A DNA stretch of 31,159 bases, from positions 1-31,159 of the forward strand of contig CAYMPC010000006.1 of assembly GCA_964392465.1 (NCBI GenBank), written 5' to 3'. The stretch comes from JAAXVZ01 sp964392465. GTDB taxonomy: Archaea > Nanobdellota > Nanobdellia > Woesearchaeales > GW2011-AR15. The first letter of the stretch is position 1. Each line of letters starts with the position of its first letter. Made by a program: the position numbers and the translations under genes. Shown here in pieces: positions 14,091 to 21,281 of this stretch. The notes beneath the pieces are model-generated. The model was not told the origin of the DNA. It was given only the letters and a program-made list of their open reading frames with translations, and did not search any database.

Positions 14091-15245
14091 ATGTCTAAAT
14101 CTAAAAACAAAATTTTAAAAGAACTTGAAATGACAAAAACAAGAGCCCATAATAATTATGTTTCTTTACCTTTGCCAGATTCAAAAACAGAAGAATGGAA
14201 ATATACACATTTAGAAACAGATTTTAATTCATTAAATAAAATAACTGAAAAGATTATTTTTAAAAGTTCAAAAGAGCAAAAAAATAAAGGAATCATTTTT
14301 TGTAGTATGAGAGAAGCTATAGAAAAATATCCAAAATCAGTTTTTCCTTTTTTATTAAATCAAAAAGAAGCCACAAATAAGACCCAAGCGTTTAATGATG
14401 CTTTTTGGGGCGACGGAATTTTTCTTTACGTCCCAAAAAACACTCACCACGAAATAGAAATTGAAAGCTACAATATCATAGAAAAAGAAGGGAATTCAAA
14501 CACAAAAACAATAATAGTCTTAGATGAAAATTCTTCATTAACATATCTTCAAAAAAACAAAACAACAACAAAGAAACAAGTTTTTAGAACAGAAAGCATC
14601 TATGTTTATACAAAAGAACATTCAAAACTAAATTACTATTTGATATTTGGTTTTGATGAGAAAACAGAGAACATAACAGACCTAAAGGCAACACTCAAAA
14701 ACAATTCCAATCTTAACTTATTTTTTGCACAAAGAGGCGGGAAACTCAACAGAGTCAAGGCAGACATATACCTTGAAAACGAGAATACGATGGCTAATGT
14801 TTATGGTATCTTCAAAGGAGAAAAAGAAGAAAACCATGATATAACAACAAACCTATTTCACAATGCAAGAAACACCGCAGGAGACATAGTTGTAAAAGGA
14901 GTTTTATATGATAAATCAAGTTCAGTTTATAGAGGAAAAATAAAGATAACAAAAAAAGGGCAGGGAACAAATTCTTTTTTATCTAATTATACATTGATGT
15001 TGGGCGAGGAAGCAGTTTCAAATTCTATTCCCTCTCTTGAAATTGACGCAGATGAAGTAAAAGCGTCTCACAGCGCAACAACAGGCAAGCCAGAGGAAGA
15101 AACAATTTTTTATTTAATGTCAAGAGGGCTTAAAAAAGAAGAAGCAGAAAAATTATTAACTTCAGGATTCTTGAATCCAATTATAAATAACATTAATTCG
15201 GATAAAATAAAAAAAGAATTTATTGGTTTTTTAGAAAAAGACTAA
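14091..15245 (+). CDS. sufD: SUF Fe-S scaffold protein SufD
   Basis: A 384-residue paralogue of SufB. Diagnostic parts are the N-terminal SKTEEWKYTHLETDF, the beta-helix core, and the C-terminal LEIDADEVKASHSATTGKPE followed by FYLMSRGLKKEEAEKLL. The His of KASHSATTG corresponds to the conserved SufD histidine near the SufB interface. It begins 3 nt after the sufB stop. SufD is a structural partner that helps iron entry into the SufBCD complex. The middle region is Lys/Asn-rich and diverged, as in other AT-rich archaea. Confidence 0.93.
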   Translation: MSKSKNKILKELEMTKTRAHNNYVSLPLPDSKTEEWKYTHLETDFNSLNKITEKIIFKSSKEQKNKGIIFCSMREAIEKYPKSVFPFLLNQKEATNKTQAFNDAFWGDGIFLYVPKNTHHEIEIESYNIIEKEGNSNTKTIIVLDENSSLTYLQKNKTTTKKQVFRTESIYVYTKEHSKLNYYLIFGFDEKTENITDLKATLKNNSNLNLFFAQRGGKLNRVKADIYLENENTMANVYGIFKGEKEENHDITTNLFHNARNTAGDIVVKGVLYDKSSSVYRGKIKITKKGQGTNSFLSNYTLMLGEEAVSNSIPSLEIDADEVKASHSATTGKPEEETIFYLMSRGLKKEEAEKLLTSGFLNPIINNINSDKIKKEFIGFLEKD

Positions 15246-15262
15246 ACCAAAAAGGTGAAAAC

Positions 15263-16489
15263 ATGTTAAATATTAATAAAATAAGAGAAGACTTTCCAAT
15301 CCTAACAAAAAAAATCAAAGGAAACCAATTAATTTATTTTGACAGCGCAGCAACATCACAAAAACCAGTTCAAGTATTAGAAGCAATTCAGGATTATTAC
15401 AAAGAGCACAATGCAAATATACACAGGGGGATGCACCAGCTTTCTCAGGAAGCTTCAGATATTTACGAAGAAGCGCATAAAAAAGTTGGAAAATTCATAA
15501 ATGCAAAAAATCCAAAAGAGGAAATTATTTTTGTAAGAAATGCAACAGAAGGAGCAAACTTAATAGCAAACGCATGGGCAATGCACGAATTACAGCGAGG
15601 AGATGAAATAATCTCAACAGTCATGGAGCACCATGCAAATATAGTGCCGTGGCAGTTTGTTGAAGAAAAAGGAATAAAACTAAAATTTATAGATATAACA
15701 GAAGAGGGAGAACTAGACCTTGATAATTTGAATGAATTAATAACAAGCAAAACAAAACTTATTACATGCACACAAGCATCAAATGTTCTTGGAACAATTA
15801 ATGATGTTAACAAGATAGGAAAAATCGTGCATGATAATCATGCAAAATTCTTTGTCGATGCCGCACAAAGTGTACCTCATATGAAAGTAGATGTAAGAAA
15901 AATTGATTGTGACTTCATGATTTTTTCAGGCCATAAGATGCTCGCACCAATGGGAACAGGAACAGTTTATGCAAAAAAAGAAATTTTGGAAGAAATGCAT
16001 CCTTTTTTAGGTGGGGGGGATATGATAAAAGAAGTTAAACTTGAAAAATCAACATGGAATGAATTGCCCTGGAAATTTGAGGCAGGTACGCCTGATGTCG
16101 GAGGAGCAGCAGGATTTGGAGCAGCAATCGATTACTTAAATAAAATAGGGATGGACAATATCAGAAAACATGAAAAAGATATATTGAAATATGCAATAGA
16201 AAAAGTTTCAGAATTAGATGCAGAAATCTATGGTCCTTTAGATTCAGAGAAAAGATCTGGCCTAATTGCTTTTAATTTTAAAGGAATACACCCACATGAT
16301 GTTGCAGGTATACTTGATTCTAATTATGGTGTTGCAATAAGAAGCGGGCATCATTGCGCCCAGCCACTTACAGAAAGATTGGGACAAACATCAACAAACA
16401 GGGCAAGTTTCTATATCTACAACAAGAAAGAAGAAGTAGATGTTATGATAGAAGGGTTGAAAAAAGTAAAGGAGATATTTAAAAGATGA
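15263..16489 (+). CDS. sufS: Cysteine desulfurase SufS
   Basis: A 408-residue class V aminotransferase-fold enzyme that removes sulfur from L-cysteine using PLP. Landmarks are YFDSAATSQKP near the start, MEHHANIVPW (H123/H124), VDAAQSVPHM, the PLP lysine K225 in FSGHKMLAPMGTG, and the catalytic cysteine C365 in RSGHHCAQPL. The short loop around C365 marks a group II (SufS) desulfurase and not IscS/NifS. A strong Shine-Dalgarno AGGTGA (15253-15258) precedes the ATG. The end overlaps the sufU start by 4 nt. It supplies persulfide sulfur to SufU and the SufBCD scaffold. Confidence 0.95.
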   Translation: MLNINKIREDFPILTKKIKGNQLIYFDSAATSQKPVQVLEAIQDYYKEHNANIHRGMHQLSQEASDIYEEAHKKVGKFINAKNPKEEIIFVRNATEGANLIANAWAMHELQRGDEIISTVMEHHANIVPWQFVEEKGIKLKFIDITEEGELDLDNLNELITSKTKLITCTQASNVLGTINDVNKIGKIVHDNHAKFFVDAAQSVPHMKVDVRKIDCDFMIFSGHKMLAPMGTGTVYAKKEILEEMHPFLGGGDMIKEVKLEKSTWNELPWKFEAGTPDVGGAAGFGAAIDYLNKIGMDNIRKHEKDILKYAIEKVSELDAEIYGPLDSEKRSGLIAFNFKGIHPHDVAGILDSNYGVAIRSGHHCAQPLTERLGQTSTNRASFYIYNKKEEVDVMIEGLKKVKEIFKR

Positions 16490-16905
16490 CCCTAGACATT
16501 TATCAAGAGAATATCTTAGATCATTATCAGAACCCAAGGAATTTTGGTCATATTAAAAACCCAGATTTGAAAGCGCACGATTCAAATCCATTGTGCGGAG
16601 ATAGTTTTGATATTGAACTCAAGATAAAAAATAATAAGATTGAAGAGGTTAGATTTTCAGGCCACGGTTGCGCAATCTCAACAGCAGCAGCTTCTATGTT
16701 AAGCGAGGAATTAAAAGGAAAAAAAGTAGAAGAAGCATTAAAAATAGAAAAAGAAGATATCTTACGATTTCTCGGTGTTGAGTTAAGCCATGTCAGAATA
16801 AAGTGCGCAATGCTTTCTTTGAAAGTTTTGAAATTAGCTTTATATCAAAAAAACACAAAAAAACAAAATCTTTCTGTTAAAACAAAGCATAAACAAAAGG
16901 ACTGA
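16486..16905 (+). CDS. sufU: SufU/IscU-type Fe-S scaffold or sulfur-transfer protein
   Basis: A 139-residue IscU-fold protein. The three ligand cysteines are C37 (NPLCGD, with D39), C62 (GHGCAIS) and C107 (RIKCAMLSLKVL). The RxKCA form around the third Cys is typical of SufU, yet the insertion that SufU has between the second and third Cys is short here, closer to IscU. SufU in Bacillus is a zinc-dependent sulfur acceptor for SufS; IscU is a cluster scaffold, and this protein could be either. The last 20 residues are a Lys/Gln-rich tail. The start overlaps the sufS stop by 4 nt. The 3' end overlaps, on the other strand, the end of the DUF5989 gene by 29 nt. Confidence 0.9.
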   Translation: MTLDIYQENILDHYQNPRNFGHIKNPDLKAHDSNPLCGDSFDIELKIKNNKIEEVRFSGHGCAISTAAASMLSEELKGKKVEEALKIEKEDILRFLGVELSHVRIKCAMLSLKVLKLALYQKNTKKQNLSVKTKHKQKD

Positions 16906-17038
16906 CAGAAGAGCTTTGACCAACAATAATCAGCACGCCCACTATGATAAGCATTATTATTATGGGTGTGAGCCACCATATTTTTCTTACTTTTAAAAAA
17001 TCCCAAATTTCAATTAAAAGAGGTTTGTTTTTTCCCAT
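16877..17038 (-). CDS. DUF5989-type small membrane protein linked to carbamoyltransferases
   Basis: A 53-residue protein: MGKNKPLLIEIWDFLKVRK, then IWWLTP and one long hydrophobic helix of Ile/Val/Leu, ending QSSSVSPFVYALF. The order WxFLxxRKxWWLxP, hydrophobic helix, (A/S)PF(I/V)YxLF is the hallmark of the DUF5989 family, small proteins commonly found next to NodU/CmcH-type carbamoyltransferases. Here it is 41 nt downstream of such a gene on the same strand. Its molecular role is unknown; a membrane anchor or partner for the carbamoyltransferase is a reasonable guess. Its 3' end overlaps the sufU end in the opposite direction, which makes it easy to overlook. Confidence 0.85.
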   Translation of the reverse strand: MGKNKPLLIEIWDFLKVRKIWWLTPIIIMLIIVGVLIIVGQSSSVSPFVYALF

Positions 17039-17079
17039 TTTTTATATACAATATTATACTAACTAATTAATTTATCTTT

Positions 17080-18843
17080 TTAATCTTTCTTATTATCTTT
17101 TTCACTATCCCATATATCTTTTTTATTATCATTTCTTTTAATCAAAAACTCACCTATAATAAGATAGTCAATGCCAGTACCCATCATACATTTATACGCG
17201 TCATAAGGGGTACAGACAATAGGTTCGCCTCTTATATTAAAAGAAGTATTAATTATAATAGGTATGTCAGAAAGCCTTCCAACTTCTTTTATTACATTAT
17301 AATACAAAGGATTCTGCTCCTTCGTTATTGTTTGTAATCTTCCTGAACCATCTACATGAGTTACAGCAGGTATTTTCGACTGCCACTTTTTTTTGATAGG
17401 ATAAACCATCAGCATGAAAGTTGTTGGATTAGGGATAGGAAAATCACAATCAAAATAAGTCAATGCATCATCTTCACAGACAGCAGGGGCAAAAGGCCTG
17501 AATTTTTCCCTATGTTTCACTTTTAGATTTAATATTTCTTGCATCTCTGGATTGCACGCATTTGATAAAATACTTCTGGATCCTAATGCTCTCGGACCCC
17601 ATTCCATTCTTCCCTGAAACCATCCAACGATGTTATTTTCAAATATTAATTTTGCAGATTTTTTAACTAGCTCTTCATTGTTTTTGAAAACAGAATATTT
17701 TATTTTGTTTTCATCTAGGAATTTTTTTATTTCCTTCTTTGTAAACGCAGGCCCAAGATATGCGTTATTCATAATATACTTTCTTTTATTTTCCAATAAA
17801 GTATTATAGATATAAACAGCAACACCAAGGCTAGTTCCTCCATCAGATGCATTTGGCTGTATCCAAATTCTTTTAAAAGGAGTTTTTATTAATATTTTTC
17901 CATTAAATACACTATTTAGTGCAACGCCTCCTGCCATCACAAGATTTTCTTGGTTTGTCTCTTTATGAACATAATTAAGGATTTTTGTTAGAATCTCCTC
18001 TGTAATCATCTGAAGAGCGGCGGCAATATCTTTGTGTTTTTTTGTTATCTCTGTTTCTTTTTTTCTAATTTGCCCATCAAGAAGATTACACAATTTTTTA
18101 GAAGGCATACTGTCTTTATAATGAAAAGTAAAGTAACTTAAATCAAATCTAAAACTTCCATCTTCTTTTATATCAATTATCTTTTTTAATTTTTTATAAT
18201 AGGTATTTGTTTTAGGGTTCATATCTCCATATGCGCTTAATCCCATTACTTTGTATTCTGAATTATTTACACTAAATCCAAGATATGCAGTAATAGTAGA
18301 ATAAAGAAGGCCAACAGAATGAGGGAATTTAAGCTCTTTAATTAGGCTTATGTTATTTTTTTCTCCTTTACCATATGTAGTTGTTGTCCATTCTCCAACA
18401 CCATCAACTGTAAAAATAGCAGCACGTTCAAAAGGGCTAACCAAAAAAGCACTTGCAGCATGAGCCATATGATGATTGACAAAAAGAATATCTCCTTTAT
18501 ACTTCAACATTTTTTTAATTTTTTCAACAACTCTTATTTTTTCATTTATCCAAGAAGGAGTTGCGCTTAGAAAGACCTTATAACTAAAAGGAAACATAGC
18601 AATATGCTGTGACATTAGTCTTTCAAATTTCAAAAAAGGTTTTTCATAAAACCCGACATACTCAACTTTGTTAATATCAATCTTTTCATAATCTAAACAA
18701 AAATTTATAGCATTTATAGGAAAAGAAGAATCATGTTTCTTTCTTGTAAACCTTTCTTCTTCAGCCGCTGCCACAACTATTCCCTCTTTTAACAGGGTAG
18801 CAGAAGAATCATGATAATAGCAGCTAATCCCTAAAACATACAT
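17080..18843 (-). CDS. NodU/TobZ-family O-carbamoyltransferase
   Basis: A 587-residue carbamoyltransferase. The N-terminal Kae1-like ASKHA domain holds GISCYYHDSSATLL, AAAEEERFTRKKHD, the metal/substrate motif NHHMAHAASAF (123-133) and FTVDGVGEWTTTTYGKG (D147). The C-terminal YrdC-like part includes GWFQGRMEWGPRALGSRSIL, KHREKFRPFAP and PIIINTSFNIRGEPIVCTP. Enzymes of this family make carbamoyl-adenylate from carbamoyl phosphate and ATP and pass the carbamoyl group to a hydroxyl, often on a sugar. The acceptor here is unknown; the upstream nucleotide-sugar enzyme suggests a glycan. It starts one base after the stop of the ornithine carbamoyltransferase gene and is followed by the DUF5989 gene. 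All main motifs look intact. Confidence 0.93.
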   Translation of the reverse strand: MYVLGISCYYHDSSATLLKEGIVVAAAEEERFTRKKHDSSFPINAINFCLDYEKIDINKVEYVGFYEKPFLKFERLMSQHIAMFPFSYKVFLSATPSWINEKIRVVEKIKKMLKYKGDILFVNHHMAHAASAFLVSPFERAAIFTVDGVGEWTTTTYGKGEKNNISLIKELKFPHSVGLLYSTITAYLGFSVNNSEYKVMGLSAYGDMNPKTNTYYKKLKKIIDIKEDGSFRFDLSYFTFHYKDSMPSKKLCNLLDGQIRKKETEITKKHKDIAAALQMITEEILTKILNYVHKETNQENLVMAGGVALNSVFNGKILIKTPFKRIWIQPNASDGGTSLGVAVYIYNTLLENKRKYIMNNAYLGPAFTKKEIKKFLDENKIKYSVFKNNEELVKKSAKLIFENNIVGWFQGRMEWGPRALGSRSILSNACNPEMQEILNLKVKHREKFRPFAPAVCEDDALTYFDCDFPIPNPTTFMLMVYPIKKKWQSKIPAVTHVDGSGRLQTITKEQNPLYYNVIKEVGRLSDIPIIINTSFNIRGEPIVCTPYDAYKCMMGTGIDYLIIGEFLIKRNDNKKDIWDSEKDNKKD

Positions 18844-18844
18844 A

Positions 18845-19777
18845 TTAATTGCTCCTTTCCATTAAGAATAGAATTATTGCCATTTCTGTCCACATCCTGT
18901 TTTCAGCCTCTTCAAAAACAACAGATTGCAAACCATCTACTACTTCGTTTGTTACTTCATATCCTCTTTTCGCAGGAAGGCAATGCATGAAAATTGCATC
19001 TTTCTTTGCTTTTGACATAAGGCCAGAATTTACTTGATAGGGCATAAATCTCTTTACTCTGGCTTCTTTTTCTTCTTGAGGAATATGATAACTCATCCAG
19101 GTATCTGTAACAACAATATCAGCATTCTTTACAGCAGCATCTATCTCGTTAGTAATAATTAAAGCAATTCCGGATTTTTTTGCTATCTCTCTTGCTTCAT
19201 CTAAAATTTTTTTATTTAAATCAGATTCTTTTTGTGGTGTTGCTATATACATATTGATACCTGCCATAGCGCAACCATGTATTAAAGAATATGTTACATT
19301 GTTATCAGCATCTCCCAAATATACAAGAGTTAATCCTTTTAATCTTCCTTTTTTTTCTTTTATTGTCATTAAATCAGCTATAATTTGACAAGGATGTGCC
19401 AAATCAGAAAGAGCATCAATTACAGGAGCTTTTGAGTTTTTTGCTAGCTCAACAGTATCAGATTGCTTAAGAAGCCTGGCCATTATAATATCAACATATC
19501 TCGAAGCACATTTTGCAGTATCTGCTAGTGTTTCACCAACACCTAAAGGAGAGTTTTTCACATCATAATAAATTGCATGCCCCCCCATTTTTGTCATGCC
19601 TGTTTCAAAACTTACTCTTGTTCTTAGGGAGGGTTTTTCAAAAATCATTAGCAAATTTTTTTGTTTCATTGCATCTGAAACACACGAAGGATTTTTTTTA
19701 ATTTTTATAGAATTATCAATAATCTCCATCAATTCATCGCTTGTCAAATCACAAAGATTAATAAGATCTCTTTTCAT
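18845..19777 (-). CDS. argF: Ornithine carbamoyltransferase
   Basis: A 310-residue transcarbamylase. The carbamoyl-phosphate loop is FEKPSLRTRVSFE (S50-R54, with Leu in place of the more usual Thr), followed by DLAHPCQIIADL and the ornithine-type loop MHCLPAKRGYEVT near the end; TDTWMSYHIPQEEK is also OTCase-like. The enzyme joins ornithine and carbamoyl phosphate to give citrulline, or runs in reverse in arginine catabolism. No other arginine gene is in the window. It sits in the carbamoyltransferase cluster, directly upstream of the O-carbamoyltransferase, so it may supply or compete for carbamoyl phosphate. The ATG at 19777 is preferred over one sixteen codons upstream because it follows a GAGGGG site and starts at the family boundary. 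Confidence 0.9.
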   Translation of the reverse strand: MKRDLINLCDLTSDELMEIIDNSIKIKKNPSCVSDAMKQKNLLMIFEKPSLRTRVSFETGMTKMGGHAIYYDVKNSPLGVGETLADTAKCASRYVDIIMARLLKQSDTVELAKNSKAPVIDALSDLAHPCQIIADLMTIKEKKGRLKGLTLVYLGDADNNVTYSLIHGCAMAGINMYIATPQKESDLNKKILDEAREIAKKSGIALIITNEIDAAVKNADIVVTDTWMSYHIPQEEKEARVKRFMPYQVNSGLMSKAKKDAIFMHCLPAKRGYEVTNEVVDGLQSVVFEEAENRMWTEMAIILFLMERSN

Positions 19778-19780
19778 TTT

Positions 19781-19786
19781 CCCCTC
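19781..19786 (-). promoter_or_regulatory. Shine-Dalgarno site that sets the argF start
   Basis: The minus strand reads GAGGGG, 3 nt before the ATG at 19777 and overlapping the stop codon of the preceding small gene. It supports 19777 as the start and shows tight operon packing. Confidence 0.5.
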
Positions 19787-20027
19787 AAAACTGCCTATAA
19801 TATTCCTCAATAGGCCTTTTGTCAAGATTTAATTTAGACCAATAGGTTTTAGCTTCTTTATTTATTTTGGTATCTAAAAAAGATTTTTTGAAAATCTTGG
19901 CAAACATGGAAGTAATTCCTACACCCATAAAATAAACAAGAGAAAGCAAAATAGAATTAATAAGAATGGAGAGAGTATTCGCAAATTCCGCGAATCCCTC
20001 TTTAAATGCACCAATATCTCCTTTCAT
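19785..20027 (-). CDS. Small single-pass membrane protein of the carbamoylation cluster
   Basis: An 80-residue protein with an amphipathic start (GDIGAFKEGFAEFANTLS), one hydrophobic segment at about 23-45, then a soluble basic tail ending TYWSKLNLDKRPIEEYYRQF. I recall small proteins with a comparable YW...Y(x)2QF ending beside carbamoyltransferase genes, but I cannot name a family with certainty. It lies 9 nt downstream of another small membrane gene and 7 nt upstream of argF, so it is clearly operonic. The positions argue for a membrane-bound assembly around the carbamoyltransferase. Confidence 0.75.
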   Translation of the reverse strand: MKGDIGAFKEGFAEFANTLSILINSILLSLVYFMGVGITSMFAKIFKKSFLDTKINKEAKTYWSKLNLDKRPIEEYYRQF

Positions 20028-20036
20028 TTTATATTT

Positions 20037-20231
20037 TTATTCTAAACTTTTTTTAATTATCAAAGATACGAGCGTAATAGCAAAAGTAATACCCAAAATA
20101 AAATAAAAAGGCAATCCATTTCCCATAAATCTAAAAATCAAAAACAAAAAAAAACTAAAGACAAAATAAGCAAAAGCAAAACCAATTTTTTTTGCAAGAT
20201 AGTTATATTCTCTTTCTATCTTAAGCTCCAT
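20037..20231 (-). CDS. Small two-helix membrane protein of the carbamoylation cluster
   Basis: A 64-residue protein: MELKIEREYNYLAKKIG, then two hydrophobic helices (about 17-36 and 40-58) separated by GNGLPF, and a short basic end. The ATG at 20231 follows the decarboxylase stop by one base; an upstream in-frame ATG inside the decarboxylase gene is less likely. Its size and its place between a sugar-nucleotide enzyme and a carbamoyltransferase resemble the SxtJ-type membrane proteins found in such neighbourhoods, but similarity to SxtJ is not demonstrated. Function unknown. Confidence 0.75.
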   Translation of the reverse strand: MELKIEREYNYLAKKIGFAFAYFVFSFFLFLIFRFMGNGLPFYFILGITFAITLVSLIIKKSLE

Positions 20232-20232
20232 T

Positions 20233-21168
20233 TTAACCCATGTTTCTTTTGAAATAATCAATAGTTTTCTTTAAACCTTCTTCAAAACCAATTTTTGGCT
20301 CCCACCCAAGAAGCATTCTCGCTTTTGAAATATCTGGTTGTCTCTTAGTTGGATCATCTTCAGGAAGAGCCATAAATCTAATTTCAGATTTTGATTTTGT
20401 TAGTTTTTTGATTAATTCCGCAGCGTCCAAAACACTATATTCTTTTGGGTTTCCTATGTTTTTTGGTCCTATTTCTTTAGAATTCATCATCTTTATAAGG
20501 CCCTCAATCAAATCATCAACATAACAGAAAGATCTTGTCTGTTTTCCATCTCCATAAATTGTAATCGGTTCATTTTTTAATGCTTGTGTAATAAAATTAG
20601 GAATAACCCTTCCATCGTCTATTCTCATTCTTGGCCCATATGTATTAAAAATTCTCACAATCTTTATGTCAACATTATATTCTCTATGATAAGCCATCAA
20701 AAGGGCTTCTCCAAACCGTTTTGATTCATCATAACAACTTCTTATACCCACAGGGTTTACATTTCCCCAGTAAGATTCTTTTTGGGGGTGTTCTTTTGGT
20801 TCTCCATAAGCTTCGCTTGTGGAAGTAAATAGTAGTTTAGCATTCTTGTCAAGCGCAAGCTGAATCATTCGGTTAGTGCCAACAGAATTAGCAAGTGCTG
20901 TCTCAACAGGATATTCTTGATAATCTTTTGGACTTGCTCTTGAAGCAAGGTGAAATATCCAGTCAATTTTTCCTTCAATCAATTGCAAAGGCTCTATAAT
21001 ATTATGCTTAACAAATTTGAACTTTCTGTTGTTCATTAAATGAGTTATATTTTCTATATTTCCAGAACCAAGATTATCTACACAAATAACGTCGTGTCCT
21101 TCTTTTAATAACCTCTCACACAAATGGCTTCCTATAAAGCCAGCTCCGCCAGTTACAATACATCTCAT
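20233..21168 (-). CDS. UDP-glucuronate decarboxylase-like SDR epimerase/dehydratase
   Basis: A 311-residue extended short-chain dehydrogenase. The NAD site GGAGFIG is at 7-13; the catalytic set is S118/E119 in TSTSEAYG and Y146-x3-K150 in SCYDESKR. The stretches HPQKESYWGNVNPVGIRSCY, RIFNTYGPRMRIDDGRVIPN and GDGKQTRSFCYVDDL match UDP-xylose synthase (UXS) closely, which converts UDP-glucuronate to UDP-xylose with NAD+. A related 4,6-dehydratase or epimerase cannot be fully excluded. It is the first gene of the minus-strand operon, with a TATA box 28 nt upstream of the ATG at 21168, and links the cluster to sugar-nucleotide metabolism. Confidence 0.88.
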   Translation of the reverse strand: MRCIVTGGAGFIGSHLCERLLKEGHDVICVDNLGSGNIENITHLMNNRKFKFVKHNIIEPLQLIEGKIDWIFHLASRASPKDYQEYPVETALANSVGTNRMIQLALDKNAKLLFTSTSEAYGEPKEHPQKESYWGNVNPVGIRSCYDESKRFGEALLMAYHREYNVDIKIVRIFNTYGPRMRIDDGRVIPNFITQALKNEPITIYGDGKQTRSFCYVDDLIEGLIKMMNSKEIGPKNIGNPKEYSVLDAAELIKKLTKSKSEIRFMALPEDDPTKRQPDISKARMLLGWEPKIGFEEGLKKTIDYFKRNMG

Positions 21169-21189
21169 TTTACCTTTTAAAAAACAAGC

Positions 21190-21201
21190 ATTATTTTAAA
21201 C
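21190..21201 (-). promoter_or_regulatory. TATA box for the carbamoylation operon
   Basis: The minus strand reads GTTTAAAATAAT, centred about 28 nt before the ATG at 21168. It would drive the six-gene minus-strand run down to 16877. Confidence 0.5.
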
Positions 21202-21247
21202 TTTTCCTGTTTTTCTTTTAATTTTCTTTTAACTATTTTTATAATAA

Positions 21248-21258
21248 CTTTAATAAAC
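21248..21258 (+). promoter_or_regulatory. TATA box for herA
   Basis: CTTTAATAAAC is centred 29 nt before the ATG at 21282. The spacing favours that ATG over a TTG three codons upstream. Confidence 0.5.
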
Positions 21259-21281
21259 AACTTTCTATTTTATTGTATATT

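Noticed and set aside
21211..21232. Tandem direct repeat of TTTTCTTTTAA, two copies, in the decarboxylase/herA spacer.
   Set aside because: Two short copies of T-rich low complexity in AT-rich DNA are probably chance; they do not coincide with either TATA box.
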